Of a DNA stretch of 45,055 nucleotides, positions 27,931-37,167 are shown piece by piece. A program made the translations under genes and the position numbers. The DNA is from Bacteroidota bacterium (lineage in GTDB: Bacteria; Bacteroidota; Rhodothermia; Balneolales; Balneolaceae), in assembly GCA_009909035.1 (NCBI GenBank), contig JAAAOB010000165.1, positions 1 through 45,055 on the forward strand, read 5' to 3'. How positions within the stretch are numbered: the stretch's first letter is position 1; every line of letters starts with the position of its first letter. The notes under the pieces are model-generated. The model worked only from the letters and a program-made list of their open reading frames with translations, was not told the DNA's origin and did no database searches.

Positions 27931-29337
27931 ATGTATATAAATCGACCGGCCACCTACACCGATTACTACGAACTGACGATGGCCCAGGGATACTATCTTG
28001 AAGGAGAGGAAAAGAAGCAGGTCTCATTTGACTATTTTTTCAGGAAAAATCCTTTTCACGGTGGATACACCATATTTGCAGGGTTAGAAATACTTTTGAA
28101 TACGCTAAACGAGTTCAGGTTCAATGAGAGTGAACTCGGTTTTTTATCTGATGAAGGATTTGATTCCGACTTTTTAGAGTTCCTTTCAGATTTCAAATTC
28201 AGCGGGTCTATTTATGCAGCAAAAGAGGGAGAGGTTGTATTTCCAACGGTTCCTGTTCTTCGGGTTGAGGGATCCATCATTGAATCCCAGCTTATTGAGA
28301 CCCTGCTTCTGAATATTCTGAATTTCCAGAGTTTAATCACTACGAAAGCTTCACGCATGAGGTTAGCTGCAGGCAGTGATTCAGTACTTCTTGATTTTGG
28401 CCTTCGCCGATCGCAGGGACTCGGGGGAATTCACGCCTCCAGGTCCGCCTTAATTGGTGGATTTAACGGTACCTCAAACGTCTACTCTGCCCAGGAATTC
28501 AACATCCCGGCAAGCGGAACCATGGCCCACTCGTGGGTGCAATCTTTTGACAGTGAAATTGAATCATTTCGTGCATATGCAACACATTTTCCCGATGCTA
28601 CGGTGCTGCTTGTAGACACCTACAACACATTGGAATCAGGAGTGCCAAATGCCATTACCGTGGCCAGGGAGATGCGCGAAAACGGCCATTCGTTAAAAGG
28701 TATCCGGCTGGACAGCGGCGATCTTGCCTACCTATCAAAAAAATCTCGCAGCATGCTCGATGAAGCAGGATTCCCGGATGTAAAAATTGCCGTTTCAAAT
28801 CAGCTGGATGAGCGTGTGATCGCCAGCCTTCGCAATCAAAACTCACCCATTGACATTTTTGGCGTGGGAACTCGCCTCGTTACGGGTGATCAGTCTCCAG
28901 CGCTGGACGGCGTATATAAACTGAGCTCATCCGGCTCGGAGCCAAGGCTAAAAGTGTCCGAAAATATTGAAAAAATCACTCTCCCCGGAATCAAAACCGT
29001 TCGCCGGTATATAAATGATGATGGAAGCTACTACGCGGATGGAATTGGCCTTATGGGAAATGAATCATTTACGACAATTCACGACCCGATATTTCCCGCA
29101 AAACAGGCAAATCTGCAGACCAGGGAATACCGCCCGCTGCTTTATGAGGTGATGACAAATGGAAATCGAACGACAGACCCTGCAAGTGTAGATCAATCCG
29201 CAGCGTATTGCCGGGACGTGCTGAGTAAACTTCCTGAGGAGTATAAACGTTTTGATAATCCACATATTTATAAAGTTGGAGTAACACCTGAACTTTTAAC
29301 CCTGCGTGATCAGCTTTTAGATCACCATAAACTATAG
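27931..29337 (+). CDS. pncB: Nicotinate phosphoribosyltransferase
   Basis: The 468-residue enzyme begins with TDYYELTMAQGYY, then FDYFFRKNPFHGGYTIFAGLE. The phosphoribosyl site follows: DFGLRRSQGLGGIHASRSALIGGFNGTSN, then SGTMAHSWVQSF. GIRLDSGDLAYLSK and the conserved SNQLDE come later. It makes nicotinate mononucleotide from nicotinate and PRPP (Preiss-Handler salvage of NAD). It is followed ten bases later by the nicotinamidase gene that supplies nicotinate. A divergent intergenic region of 218 bases separates it from the TlpA-like gene. Confidence 0.97.
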   Translation: MYINRPATYTDYYELTMAQGYYLEGEEKKQVSFDYFFRKNPFHGGYTIFAGLEILLNTLNEFRFNESELGFLSDEGFDSDFLEFLSDFKFSGSIYAAKEGEVVFPTVPVLRVEGSIIESQLIETLLLNILNFQSLITTKASRMRLAAGSDSVLLDFGLRRSQGLGGIHASRSALIGGFNGTSNVYSAQEFNIPASGTMAHSWVQSFDSEIESFRAYATHFPDATVLLVDTYNTLESGVPNAITVAREMRENGHSLKGIRLDSGDLAYLSKKSRSMLDEAGFPDVKIAVSNQLDERVIASLRNQNSPIDIFGVGTRLVTGDQSPALDGVYKLSSSGSEPRLKVSENIEKITLPGIKTVRRYINDDGSYYADGIGLMGNESFTTIHDPIFPAKQANLQTREYRPLLYEVMTNGNRTTDPASVDQSAAYCRDVLSKLPEEYKRFDNPHIYKVGVTPELLTLRDQLLDHHKL

Positions 29338-29347
29338 TACGAGTACA

Positions 29348-29962
29348 GTGAACGCACTATTGATTGTAGATTTACAGAACGATTTTTGTACAAACGGTGC
29401 ACTTGAAGTCCCCCGGGGAAGTTCGATTGTGCCCGTCGTCAACAAGCTCATCCCTTCATTCGATGCAGTCGTTCAGACACAGGATTGGCATCCCGCCGGG
29501 CACCATTCATTTGCTTCAAGTCACGAAAATAAAGAGCCCTATGACACGGTTGAGATGGACTACGGCACGCAAGTCCTCTGGCCCGACCACTGTGTTCAGG
29601 GGTCGGATGGCGCGGAGTTCCACCCCGAATTGAACACGACCAAAACTCAAGTCGTGATCCGAAAAGGATTTCGGAAACAAATAGACTCCTATTCCACTTT
29701 TTACGAAAACGATCATGAAACCACAACCGGGCTTACCGGCTATCTGAATAGTCGTGGAATCACGGATCTCTATACTGTGGGCCTTGCCACAGACTTTTGT
29801 GTTAAATGGTCAATTCTTGACGGGATCCGTGAGGGTTTCACCATGCATATCGTTGTGGATGCCGTAAAAGGCATCGACCTGGACGGCTCACTTGCCGCCG
29901 CCTGGGACGAAATGAAAAAGGCTGGTGTGACTATCACATCATCCGGGGCGCTGCTCTCTTGA
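29348..29962 (+). CDS. pncA: Nicotinamidase (pyrazinamidase-type)
   Basis: The 204-residue cysteine hydrolase has the triad D8 (VDLQNDF), K106 (VIRKGF) and C151 (GLATDFCVKWSILDG). The metal ligands are D46, H48 and H52 (TQDWHPAGHHSF). It converts nicotinamide to nicotinate for PncB, encoded just upstream. The start codon is GTG, and no nearby ATG keeps the VDLQNDF start. Its end overlaps the next gene's TTG start in TTGA (29959-29962). Confidence 0.96.
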   Translation: MNALLIVDLQNDFCTNGALEVPRGSSIVPVVNKLIPSFDAVVQTQDWHPAGHHSFASSHENKEPYDTVEMDYGTQVLWPDHCVQGSDGAEFHPELNTTKTQVVIRKGFRKQIDSYSTFYENDHETTTGLTGYLNSRGITDLYTVGLATDFCVKWSILDGIREGFTMHIVVDAVKGIDLDGSLAAAWDEMKKAGVTITSSGALLS

Positions 29963-31077
29963 CAGCCTCAACGTTGTTTGATGTTGACTTTACGATACGC
30001 GGCGCCGGTATTGCGGGTCTTGCCATGGCCGATGCCCTGGTCTCCCGCGGCCAGCGTGTTGCCATCGTGGATACAGGCCCAGCCGGCGGAGGCTCTTCAG
30101 GTGCCCCACTTGTGCTCATGAACCCGGCAACGGGCCGACGTGCCAGGCTTGTTGAACATGCAGACCATTGTCTATCGTTAGCTGAAAACCTGCTGAAAAA
30201 GGTAGCTGACTTTTCAGGCATCACGTTCTATTCAAAAAATGGAGTTTTGAGGCCGGCCCTGATCGAAAGCCTGGCGAAAAACTTTCAACGTGCCCCCGAC
30301 AAGTATAACTGGCCCTCCCCCGATTGGATTCAGTGGCTTGATGAAGAACAGTTTACGGAAAACTATCCGTATGTAGGTGCACACCATGGAGGCCTTGAAA
30401 TTCCATTCGCCTTTACCGTTGAAGCTGATACCTTCATTGATCAGCTCTCCTCTTACCTTGTCTCAAAAGGGTGCATTCAATATTTAAACACGCCATACAA
30501 ACTTAAAGAAAATGGGTACCAAGGCTATAGCGTACACCCTGAAAGTGGCTCATCTTTTACCACTCTTGGTGTGATTGACGCCGTTGGCTCATCACTACAC
30601 AAGCTGCCGGAATGGGATTTCATCCCTTCAAACCGAATCAAGGGACAGCTGCTCGATTTAGAGTTTGAAAAACCACTTCCCCTCAAAGAATCTATCTCGA
30701 GTATGGGATATTTCGCCTTTTTACCCGCCAATCCGTATCGCCTTGTCGTGGGCAGTACGTATGAACATGAGTACCATTCACTGGAGCCAACCGAACAGGG
30801 GCGGATTTCATTATATGAAAAGCTGGATCGAACGTTGCCCGGGATAAGCAATCGTAAGCATAAAGCAACACTCTGGGCCGGGGAACGAGTTAGTCTTCAG
30901 GATCACAAACCTGTGGCAGGTGCTCACCCCACCATGAACCATCGTTATCTGCTTGGTGGATTGGGATCCAAGGGAATGATTTACAGCCGGTTTCTTGCAG
31001 AACAGTTAGCTATCACGATCCTTGCCGGAAGACCAATGGAAACAGCGTTTAGTCCGGATCGATTTGTCGATCTCTGA
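29959..31077 (+). CDS. FAD-dependent oxidoreductase, DAO family (MnmC C-domain-like)
   Basis: The 372-residue protein has the FAD Rossmann motif IRGAGIAGLAMADALVSRG (GxGxxG at 15-20). The best start is TTG at 29959; any later ATG would cut the FAD fold. The DAO-type C-terminus reads LLGGLGSKGMIYSRFLAEQLA, which resembles the flavin domain of MnmC, the tRNA wobble-uridine modification enzyme. That likeness is partial and the methyltransferase half is absent. Glycine-oxidase-like activity is the alternative. It is coupled to pncA by a four-base overlap. Its 3' end overlaps a convergent small gene by 29 bases. Confidence 0.82.
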   Translation: MTASTLFDVDFTIRGAGIAGLAMADALVSRGQRVAIVDTGPAGGGSSGAPLVLMNPATGRRARLVEHADHCLSLAENLLKKVADFSGITFYSKNGVLRPALIESLAKNFQRAPDKYNWPSPDWIQWLDEEQFTENYPYVGAHHGGLEIPFAFTVEADTFIDQLSSYLVSKGCIQYLNTPYKLKENGYQGYSVHPESGSSFTTLGVIDAVGSSLHKLPEWDFIPSNRIKGQLLDLEFEKPLPLKESISSMGYFAFLPANPYRLVVGSTYEHEYHSLEPTEQGRISLYEKLDRTLPGISNRKHKATLWAGERVSLQDHKPVAGAHPTMNHRYLLGGLGSKGMIYSRFLAEQLAITILAGRPMETAFSPDRFVDL

Positions 31078-31405
31078 AATTTTTCTCTCCGCCGGCAAAT
31101 TCAATTTCACCCTTTGCATTTACGGAGAGTCCGGAAAGGTTGTCCCGTTTATTCACAGACGAGAGCCTTTCTGTGATGTGTTTAAGAAATTTAGGCGGAC
31201 AGTCTTCCTGTAAATACCGATACCTGAGCCGGATCCATGCGTAGTACTCATCCGACGGTTTTCCATTCCACTCTTTTTGGAATTCCGTATCAATTTGGTT
31301 CCTGTAGTTCGGTTTTGAATAGTACATGACAATTCTTGCCATGAGATAGCTCATGGGAACGGCCAGGATCAGTGCTGCGAGTTCAAAAATTGCTACGTGT
31401 ACCAT
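31049..31405 (-). CDS. Small single-span membrane protein of unknown function
   Basis: The 118-residue protein is unrecognised. It has one N-terminal hydrophobic helix (about 5-28) followed by a basic, aromatic-rich region (YYAWIRLRYRYLQEDCPPKFLK) and a charged tail. The topology suggests a membrane anchor with a cytosolic tail. Supporting its reality are a credible ATG, the organised composition, and its place 171 bases behind asnS on the same strand. Against it, the last 29 bases overlap the convergent oxidoreductase gene and no family is evident. Confidence 0.6.
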   Translation of the reverse strand: MVHVAIFELAALILAVPMSYLMARIVMYYSKPNYRNQIDTEFQKEWNGKPSDEYYAWIRLRYRYLQEDCPPKFLKHITERLSSVNKRDNLSGLSVNAKGEIEFAGGEKNFRDRQIDPD

Positions 31406-31576
31406 ATAAAATTAAAACCCGGACACAGGCGATTTCATTCAGAGAGCAATGGCTTGTATGCAAGGTTGATCCACAACTCTATTACATCATTGCATTCCTG
31501 ATCCATGCAGTCAATTCACTAAAGCAACACTGGGCAGGCGGCAGATATACTCACAGAGTGACACAATCGGAGCGTA

Positions 31577-33073
31577 TCAGGGCCGCAGCCGTCCAAGCAT
31601 CCGGGGAAAAGGAATCGTCTCGCGCACATGTGATAGTCCACAAATCCAGGCTACACTTCGCTCAAGCCCAAGACCATATCCGCTATGGGGTACAGACCCA
31701 TATTTTCTCAGGTCAAGATACCAGTTAAAGGCTTCTCTGGGCAGATCATGCTCCTTGATTCGTTTTTCAAGCACCTCAAGTCGTTCTTCACGTTCACTCC
31801 CCCCGATAATTTCCCCGTATCCTTCCGGTGCCAGTACGTCCAGGGCCAGGGCAAGATCTTCATCTTCAGGATCCCGTTTCATGTAAAAGGCTTTTACAGC
31901 CGATGGGTAGCGATGGACCATAACAGGCGTATCATACTGCATGGTCAATATCGTTTCATCACTTCCGCCAAAATCATTTCCCCACTCAAAGTTTGCTGCA
32001 GAAGTTTTCCACTCCGGGATATTCCGAAGATCTTCCTCGATTTGGCTTATGCGGGCATGAATCTCCTTGATGCGCTCATCAATTTGGGCTTTTCGCCACT
32101 TTTTAGCGGATCCATGCTCTTTCTTAATCTCCTTCTCTTCGCTTTTTATCTCTTCAAGTTCTGTTTTACGTTCCTTTTCCATTTTGTCCAGCATCTCTGC
32201 GGTTTCATCGCTCTTCAGCTGTTCAACAGCATCTGTATAAGATATTTTTTTGAATGGCTCAGCTGCTGCTTTTTGCAGATAGGTTGTATCACGCTCAAGG
32301 ATCTCCAGCTCACGTTCATGTTTATCGAGAACAGAGTTCAGGATAAATTTGAGCATTTTTTCTGCCAGGTTCATATTCATTTCCAGGTCATAAAAAGCCA
32401 TTTCCGGCTCTATCATCCAGAACTCTGTCAAATGGCGCCGTGTCTTACTTTTTTCAGCCCTGAAGGTTGGCCCAAATGTATAGACTTTCCCATGAGCCAT
32501 CGCCATCGCCTCGGCATAAAGTTGTCCGGATTGTGTCAGATATGCCTTTTCCTCAAAATAGTCTGTTTCAAAAAGCGTTGTGGTGCCCTCTGCCGCATTT
32601 CCAGTAAAAACGGGAGCATCCATCTGTATAAACCCCTCGTTTTGGAAAAATTGATGAATTGAAAACTGAATCGTGTTGCGAACCTGCATTGCCGCCCATT
32701 GCCGCTGGCTGCGTAGCCAGAGATGACGGTTTTCCATTAAAAACTCCACCCCGTGATCTTTTGGAGTAATCGGGTAGTCTTCTGCAACCTGATGAATTTT
32801 CAAGTCCGTTGCGTGCAACTCATACCCGCCTACGCTTCGGTCATCTTTCACAACTTTTCCACTGATCTCGAGTGAGCTTTCCTGCTTTAAAGTGCCCGCA
32901 GCCTCAAACAGATCTTGCGAAACCTCCTCCGCTGATACGATGCACTGGCACAAGCCCGTTCCGTCTCTTAACTCCAAAAAATGGAGCCCCTTGCTGCTTC
33001 GGCTGTTGTATACCCAGCCCTTCAGCGTTACAATTTCATCACTGTGCTTTGATAATTCACGAATTGTGGTCAT
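31577..33073 (-). CDS. asnS: Asparaginyl-tRNA synthetase
   Basis: The 498-residue class II synthetase has an N-terminal OB-fold anticodon domain ([24 protein letters not shown]). In the catalytic core, motif 2 is [21 protein letters not shown] and motif 3 is [13 protein letters not shown]. The sequence [22 protein letters not shown] favours AsnRS over AspRS. An insertion of about 70 highly charged residues (about 286-358) with a Lys/Glu coiled-coil pattern sits inside the catalytic domain. It attaches asparagine to tRNA-Asn. It is transcribed alone or with the small membrane-protein gene downstream. Confidence 0.96.
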   Translation of the reverse strand: MTTIRELSKHSDEIVTLKGWVYNSRSSKGLHFLELRDGTGLCQCIVSAEEVSQDLFEAAGTLKQESSLEISGKVVKDDRSVGGYELHATDLKIHQVAEDYPITPKDHGVEFLMENRHLWLRSQRQWAAMQVRNTIQFSIHQFFQNEGFIQMDAPVFTGNAAEGTTTLFETDYFEEKAYLTQSGQLYAEAMAMAHGKVYTFGPTFRAEKSKTRRHLTEFWMIEPEMAFYDLEMNMNLAEKMLKFILNSVLDKHERELEILERDTTYLQKAAAEPFKKISYTDAVEQLKSDETAEMLDKMEKERKTELEEIKSEEKEIKKEHGSAKKWRKAQIDERIKEIHARISQIEEDLRNIPEWKTSAANFEWGNDFGGSDETILTMQYDTPVMVHRYPSAVKAFYMKRDPEDEDLALALDVLAPEGYGEIIGGSEREERLEVLEKRIKEHDLPREAFNWYLDLRKYGSVPHSGYGLGLERSVAWICGLSHVRETIPFPRMLGRLRP

Positions 33074-33236
33074 AAAGAATTCAATTACTTTTTAAACTTT
33101 GGTTCACATGATTTCAAACCGTAGACTGCTGGCAAGATAAGCTACGTAGCGTAGAAAAACCCCGTCATTTCAACTTACCCCATCGAATATATCGGCCGAA
33201 AGGTACCGAAAGAATTATATTGAAAACCGTATACAT

Positions 33237-34490
33237 CTACGAATTTTCTGGCAGCAGAATGGTTTCAGAGAACTCCATCGGGTCGAAGAAAGTCTCCGCA
33301 AAATCTTTCAGATCGGTTTTTGTTACTGAATTTATATTTTCAACGAGTTCATCGAGAGAAACAAAGCGATCAAAGTAGATCTGGCTTTTTGCAAGCCGGG
33401 TCATCCGGTTACTTGTGCTTTCCTGAGACAGCATCAATTTCCCTTTCAGCTGAGCTTTTGCTTCCGCAAGTTCCCGGTCGGGCACAAGGTTTTCCCGTAT
33501 TTGTTCAAACTCTCGCGAGATCAGTTCGCGTACGTGATTTACATACTCTTTGTCGGTTCCTATATACACTCCGAACAGGCCGGAGTCGGTGTACGACTGG
33601 TTAAACGTTCCGATAGAGTAGCAATACCCATATTTTTCGCGGATATTCTGATGAAGCCGTGAACTCATACCCCCGCCTAAAATAGTATTGGCGAGCAGAA
33701 GAAGGTATTTATCTTTATGATCGTAGTACAGACCTCGCCTTCCCGAGATCATATGCGTCTGCTCTATCGCTTTGCTGAGTTCTTTTTTAAACGGGCTATA
33801 TTCTGTCAACGGCTGATTCATCGGTTCTACCTCTCCATCTTCATCTATATCCAGAGCCTTAGAAACGAGCTGTACCACTTCGGTGTGATCTGCATTACCG
33901 GCAACAGCCACAATCAGGTTCGACGGCTTATATCGTTCACCGATATAATGAAAAAGATCATCCCGGGTGAACGATGAAACGGTCTCCTCAAAGCCGATAA
34001 CCGGACGGCCAATGGGATGTTGGCTAAACGTCTGTTTGCTGAACTCCTCAAAGAGCGTATCCTCCGGGCTGTCGCGATACATTTTCATCTCTTCGAGGAC
34101 GACTTTTTTCTCTTTTTCCATCTCCTCTGGTGGAAATGTAGAATTCCGGACCATATCCGACAGCACATCAAGCGCAACCGGAAGCTTTGTATCCAGGCAC
34201 CGTGCGTAGTAGCAGGTGTATTCGGTTGAAGTAAAAGCATTCAGATAACCGCCCACAGCTTCCATGCTAAGTGCAATATCGTATGATGAGCGGTTATCGG
34301 TTCCTTTAAAAAGCATATGTTCAAGAAAATGGGTGATACCGGCCTGCTGGTCCGATTCATTCCGGCTGCCGGTTTTAACCCATATACCAACAGTAACGCT
34401 TTTGACGCTGTCTATTTCTTCGGTTACAATTTGTAAACCATTTGGAAGCGTGGTCTTATGAACAGATTCGATTTTGCTGTTTTCTTTCAT
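33237..34490 (-). CDS. M16-family zinc metallopeptidase (processing-peptidase-like)
   Basis: The 417-residue single-module M16B protein has the inverted zinc motif HFLEH (H54, E57, H58) and the third ligand Glu near E134 (VVLEEMKMYRD). The second half carries GGGMSSRLHQNIREKYGYCYSIG, the domain that closes over the substrate. These enzymes cut small unfolded peptides, and in many bacteria one sits downstream of pnp, as here. The upstream terminator at 34551-34581 suggests a separate transcript. There is no signal peptide, so it is likely cytosolic. Confidence 0.94.
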   Translation of the reverse strand: MKENSKIESVHKTTLPNGLQIVTEEIDSVKSVTVGIWVKTGSRNESDQQAGITHFLEHMLFKGTDNRSSYDIALSMEAVGGYLNAFTSTEYTCYYARCLDTKLPVALDVLSDMVRNSTFPPEEMEKEKKVVLEEMKMYRDSPEDTLFEEFSKQTFSQHPIGRPVIGFEETVSSFTRDDLFHYIGERYKPSNLIVAVAGNADHTEVVQLVSKALDIDEDGEVEPMNQPLTEYSPFKKELSKAIEQTHMISGRRGLYYDHKDKYLLLLANTILGGGMSSRLHQNIREKYGYCYSIGTFNQSYTDSGLFGVYIGTDKEYVNHVRELISREFEQIRENLVPDRELAEAKAQLKGKLMLSQESTSNRMTRLAKSQIYFDRFVSLDELVENINSVTKTDLKDFAETFFDPMEFSETILLPENS

Positions 34491-34550
34491 GTCAAAAAAA
34501 AATGAATTAAAATGTACCGTTTGTCAGAGGCAAACCCCCGATGTAAACAA

Positions 34551-34581
34551 AAATAGCGCCCTCTGTTAAAAGGCGCTATTT
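34551..34581 (-). terminator. Intrinsic terminator downstream of pnp
   Basis: Ten perfect base pairs, AAATAGCGCC (34551-34560) with GGCGCTATTT (34572-34581), enclose an 11-base loop. Read on the minus strand, the stem runs into TTTTTGTTT. It begins 23 bases after the pnp stop and ends the rimP-to-pnp unit before the M16 gene. Confidence 0.88.
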
Positions 34582-34604
34582 CAGATCAATGTATGATGTC
34601 CGAA

Positions 34605-36722
34605 TTACGCTTCGTCGGGGTTTGGAAGCAGTGCTTTTCGTGACAGCCGGAGTTTACCACCGTGCTCAACTTTAAGAAGTTTCACTTCGATCTCCTCCCC
34701 GATAGATATCACATCTTCCACGTTTTTCACATGGCTGTGATTGAGTTCAGAGATATGAAGCAGTCCCTCTTTTCCGGGAACAATTTCTACAAAAGCGCCA
34801 TACTCTTTAATCGCTTTTACAGTTCCTTTGTAGGTTGCTCCTTCATCGAGATGGCCGGCTACGGCTTGAATTCGTTTTTTGGCAGCTTCTGCTTTTTCAA
34901 GAGAATCTGCAGTAATGGTAATTTGTCCTTTACCCTCTTCATCTTCTTCGATCCAGATTTCGGTATCTGTCTCTTTCTGAAGCGTTTGAATTACTTTACC
35001 ACCAGGCCCAATAACAGCACCGATGCTATCGCCGTCAATGGTCATGTTGATAAACTGCGGTGCATATTTAGAAATATCCTGACGTTTTTCAGAAATGGTT
35101 TTCGCCATTTCGCCAAGAATATGCATTCTCCCTTTGTGGGCCTGTTCAAGCGCCTCTTCCAGGAGTTCAAACGAGATGCCTTTCACTTTCATGTCCATCT
35201 GTGTGGCCGTGATTCCATCGGCCGTTCCGGCGGTTTTGAAGTCCATGTCTCCCATGAAATCTTCTTCTCCCCGGATATCCGATAAAACAACCGTTTCATC
35301 ATCACCGACAATCATTCCCATCGCAATACCGCCCACTGGTTTTTTAAGCGGCACACCTGCATCCATCAGCGCCATGGAACCACCGCAGACAGAGGCCATG
35401 GAAGAGGAGCCGTTTGATTCGAGAATGTCGGATCGAACCCTCACAACATATCCAAAATCCTCCCATTCCGGCATCAGCATTTTAAGAGCCCGTTCGGCGA
35501 GATGGCCGTGGCCAATTTCGCGTCGTCCCGGGCCGCGTAAGAATCCGGCTTCGCCTACACAGTAGGGAGGGAAATTATAGTGCAGCATAAAGGTTTTTTC
35601 TTCTTCATGGAAGAGAGTATCCACGCTTTGGGCGTCACGTTTGGTTCCAAGCGCCACAGAGACGAGGGCCTGAGTTTCACCGCGGCTAAAAATAGCCGAT
35701 CCGTGAACACGTGGCAGATACCCGACTTCGCCCCAAATATCGCGAATATCATGGGGAGAGCGGCCATCAATACGTCGTTTCTCCTTCAGAATCATATTCC
35801 GAAGTTCTGATTTTTCCATATCACCAAAGAAGGAGGAGATCTCATCCGCAGCATCTGCATACTCCTCGTCTTCAGTTATGGACTCGATAACTTCGTTTTT
35901 TAATTCGCTGAGGCGGCCATTGTACTCTTCCTTGCCAAGCCCGGTTGCTACAATCTCTTTCAGCTTAGAGCCTACTTCTTCTTCTACTCTGTTTTTAAGG
36001 GCTTCATTCACAGGTTCCGGTACATACTCACGCTTTTCAACGCCGCATTCTTCACGAAGTTCTTCCTGGAACTGGCAAAGTTTCGCAATTGCCTTGTGTC
36101 CTTCTTTAATCGCCTCAAGCATTTCAGCTTCAGAGATCTCTTTCATCTCTCCTTCAATCATCAGAACGCTATCGGCTGTACCGGCAACAATAATGTCCAT
36201 ATCGCTCTGCTCAAGCTCATCAATTGTAGGATTGATTACATACTCACCATCAATACGGCCTACTTTCACCTGAGACATGGGGCCATCAAATGGAATATCG
36301 GAGATATGGGTTGCCGCTGAAGCTCCAAAAGCGCCCAATACATCGGGTTGATGCTGACCGTCTGAAGAGAATACCTGGCAAATATATTGCGTTTCATTTC
36401 GGTATCCATCGGGATAAAGCGGGCGAAGGCTCCTATCGATCAACCGGCTGGATAATGTTTCCCCTTCGGACGGGCGTCCTTCCCGCTTAATAAAACCACC
36501 CGGAAATTTTCCGCCGGCTGTGAAACTCTCACGCAAATCTACGACCATCGGGAAAAAATCCTGTCCCGGTTTTGGTTCTTTAGCACTAACAACGGTACAC
36601 AGCACCATGGTTTCTCCCATGGTGACAACAACCGCGCCATCAGCCAATTTGGCCAGTCGCCCTGTTTCAACGGTTAATGTTTTTCCAGGGGCAAATTCTA
36701 TACTTTTTTTTATCGAGTTCAT
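34605..36722 (-). CDS. pnp: Polyribonucleotide nucleotidyltransferase (PNPase)
   Basis: The protein has about 705 residues from the ATG at 36722; the frame is open to 36761, but the added residues are not family-like. There are two RNase PH domains separated by a helical region. The first contains FPGGFIKREGRPSEGETLSSRLIDRSLRPLYP and the second RRIDGRSPHDIR and GRREIGHGHLAERAL. A KH domain (GAVIGPGGKVIQTLQ) and an S1 domain (YKGTVKAIKEYGAFVEIVPGKEGLLHISEL) follow. It degrades RNA from the 3' end using phosphate. It follows rpsO, with a terminator between them. Confidence 0.98.
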   Translation of the reverse strand: MNSIKKSIEFAPGKTLTVETGRLAKLADGAVVVTMGETMVLCTVVSAKEPKPGQDFFPMVVDLRESFTAGGKFPGGFIKREGRPSEGETLSSRLIDRSLRPLYPDGYRNETQYICQVFSSDGQHQPDVLGAFGASAATHISDIPFDGPMSQVKVGRIDGEYVINPTIDELEQSDMDIIVAGTADSVLMIEGEMKEISEAEMLEAIKEGHKAIAKLCQFQEELREECGVEKREYVPEPVNEALKNRVEEEVGSKLKEIVATGLGKEEYNGRLSELKNEVIESITEDEEYADAADEISSFFGDMEKSELRNMILKEKRRIDGRSPHDIRDIWGEVGYLPRVHGSAIFSRGETQALVSVALGTKRDAQSVDTLFHEEEKTFMLHYNFPPYCVGEAGFLRGPGRREIGHGHLAERALKMLMPEWEDFGYVVRVRSDILESNGSSSMASVCGGSMALMDAGVPLKKPVGGIAMGMIVGDDETVVLSDIRGEEDFMGDMDFKTAGTADGITATQMDMKVKGISFELLEEALEQAHKGRMHILGEMAKTISEKRQDISKYAPQFINMTIDGDSIGAVIGPGGKVIQTLQKETDTEIWIEEDEEGKGQITITADSLEKAEAAKKRIQAVAGHLDEGATYKGTVKAIKEYGAFVEIVPGKEGLLHISELNHSHVKNVEDVISIGEEIEVKLLKVEHGGKLRLSRKALLPNPDEA

Positions 36723-36814
36723 ATGTATGATCTGTTCTTTTCTCTGTTTACAACTATTCAATGGATATGAATAATGAGCAGAAGAGAATAGTCAAACCCC
36801 TGCTCAAAATAAAA

Positions 36815-36840
36815 AAGGCACACATAAAACTGTGTGCCTT
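36815..36840 (-). terminator. Intrinsic terminator between rpsO and pnp
   Basis: Ten perfect base pairs, AAGGCACACA (36815-36824) with TGTGTGCCTT (36831-36840), have a six-base loop. On the minus strand the stem is followed by a T-run (TTTTTTATTTT). It starts 12 bases after the rpsO stop. The arrangement recalls the rpsO-pnp terminator of E. coli, where partial read-through feeds pnp. Confidence 0.88.
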
Positions 36841-36852
36841 CAGATAATGCGA

Positions 36853-37122
36853 TTACTTTCGCAGGCCAAGTTTTTGAATCAGCTCGCGGTATTTTTCAAT
36901 ATCGTTGTTTCTGAGATAGGTGAGCATCCGCTTGCGCTGGCCCACCATCTTTAAAAGCCCGCGCCTGGAGGAATGATCCTGCTTATTATCCTTCAAATGC
37001 TCAGTTAAATGGGTGATTCGTGCAGTCAGCAGTGCAATCTGTGCTTCTGTGGATCCTGTATTTTCTTCTGACCCACCAAATTCGGTAATGACTTCCTGTA
37101 CTTTTTCTTTACTTATGCTCAT
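36853..37122 (-). CDS. rpsO: 30S ribosomal protein S15
   Basis: The 89-residue protein is the standard length for S15. The family core reads [22 protein letters not shown], then [23 protein letters not shown]. It binds the central domain of 16S rRNA early in 30S assembly. It is encoded between ribF and pnp in the conserved order of the nusA operon, and is followed by an intrinsic terminator. Confidence 0.98.
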   Translation of the reverse strand: MSISKEKVQEVITEFGGSEENTGSTEAQIALLTARITHLTEHLKDNKQDHSSRRGLLKMVGQRKRMLTYLRNNDIEKYRELIQKLGLRK

Positions 37123-37167
37123 TTCAGATGGTTAATTTTTCTTTTATTATAGCTTACAAAAATACGC

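Noticed and set aside
31685-32662. A 325-codon open frame on the plus strand across asnS
   Set aside because: It is antisense to a certain AsnRS gene. Its translation is rich in Phe, Cys and His with no domain, as expected from the reverse of Lys/Glu-rich codons.
33141-33150. Perfect 10-bp palindrome GCTACGTAGC upstream of asnS
   Set aside because: It is a short single site with no second copy seen and no known regulator; likely chance.
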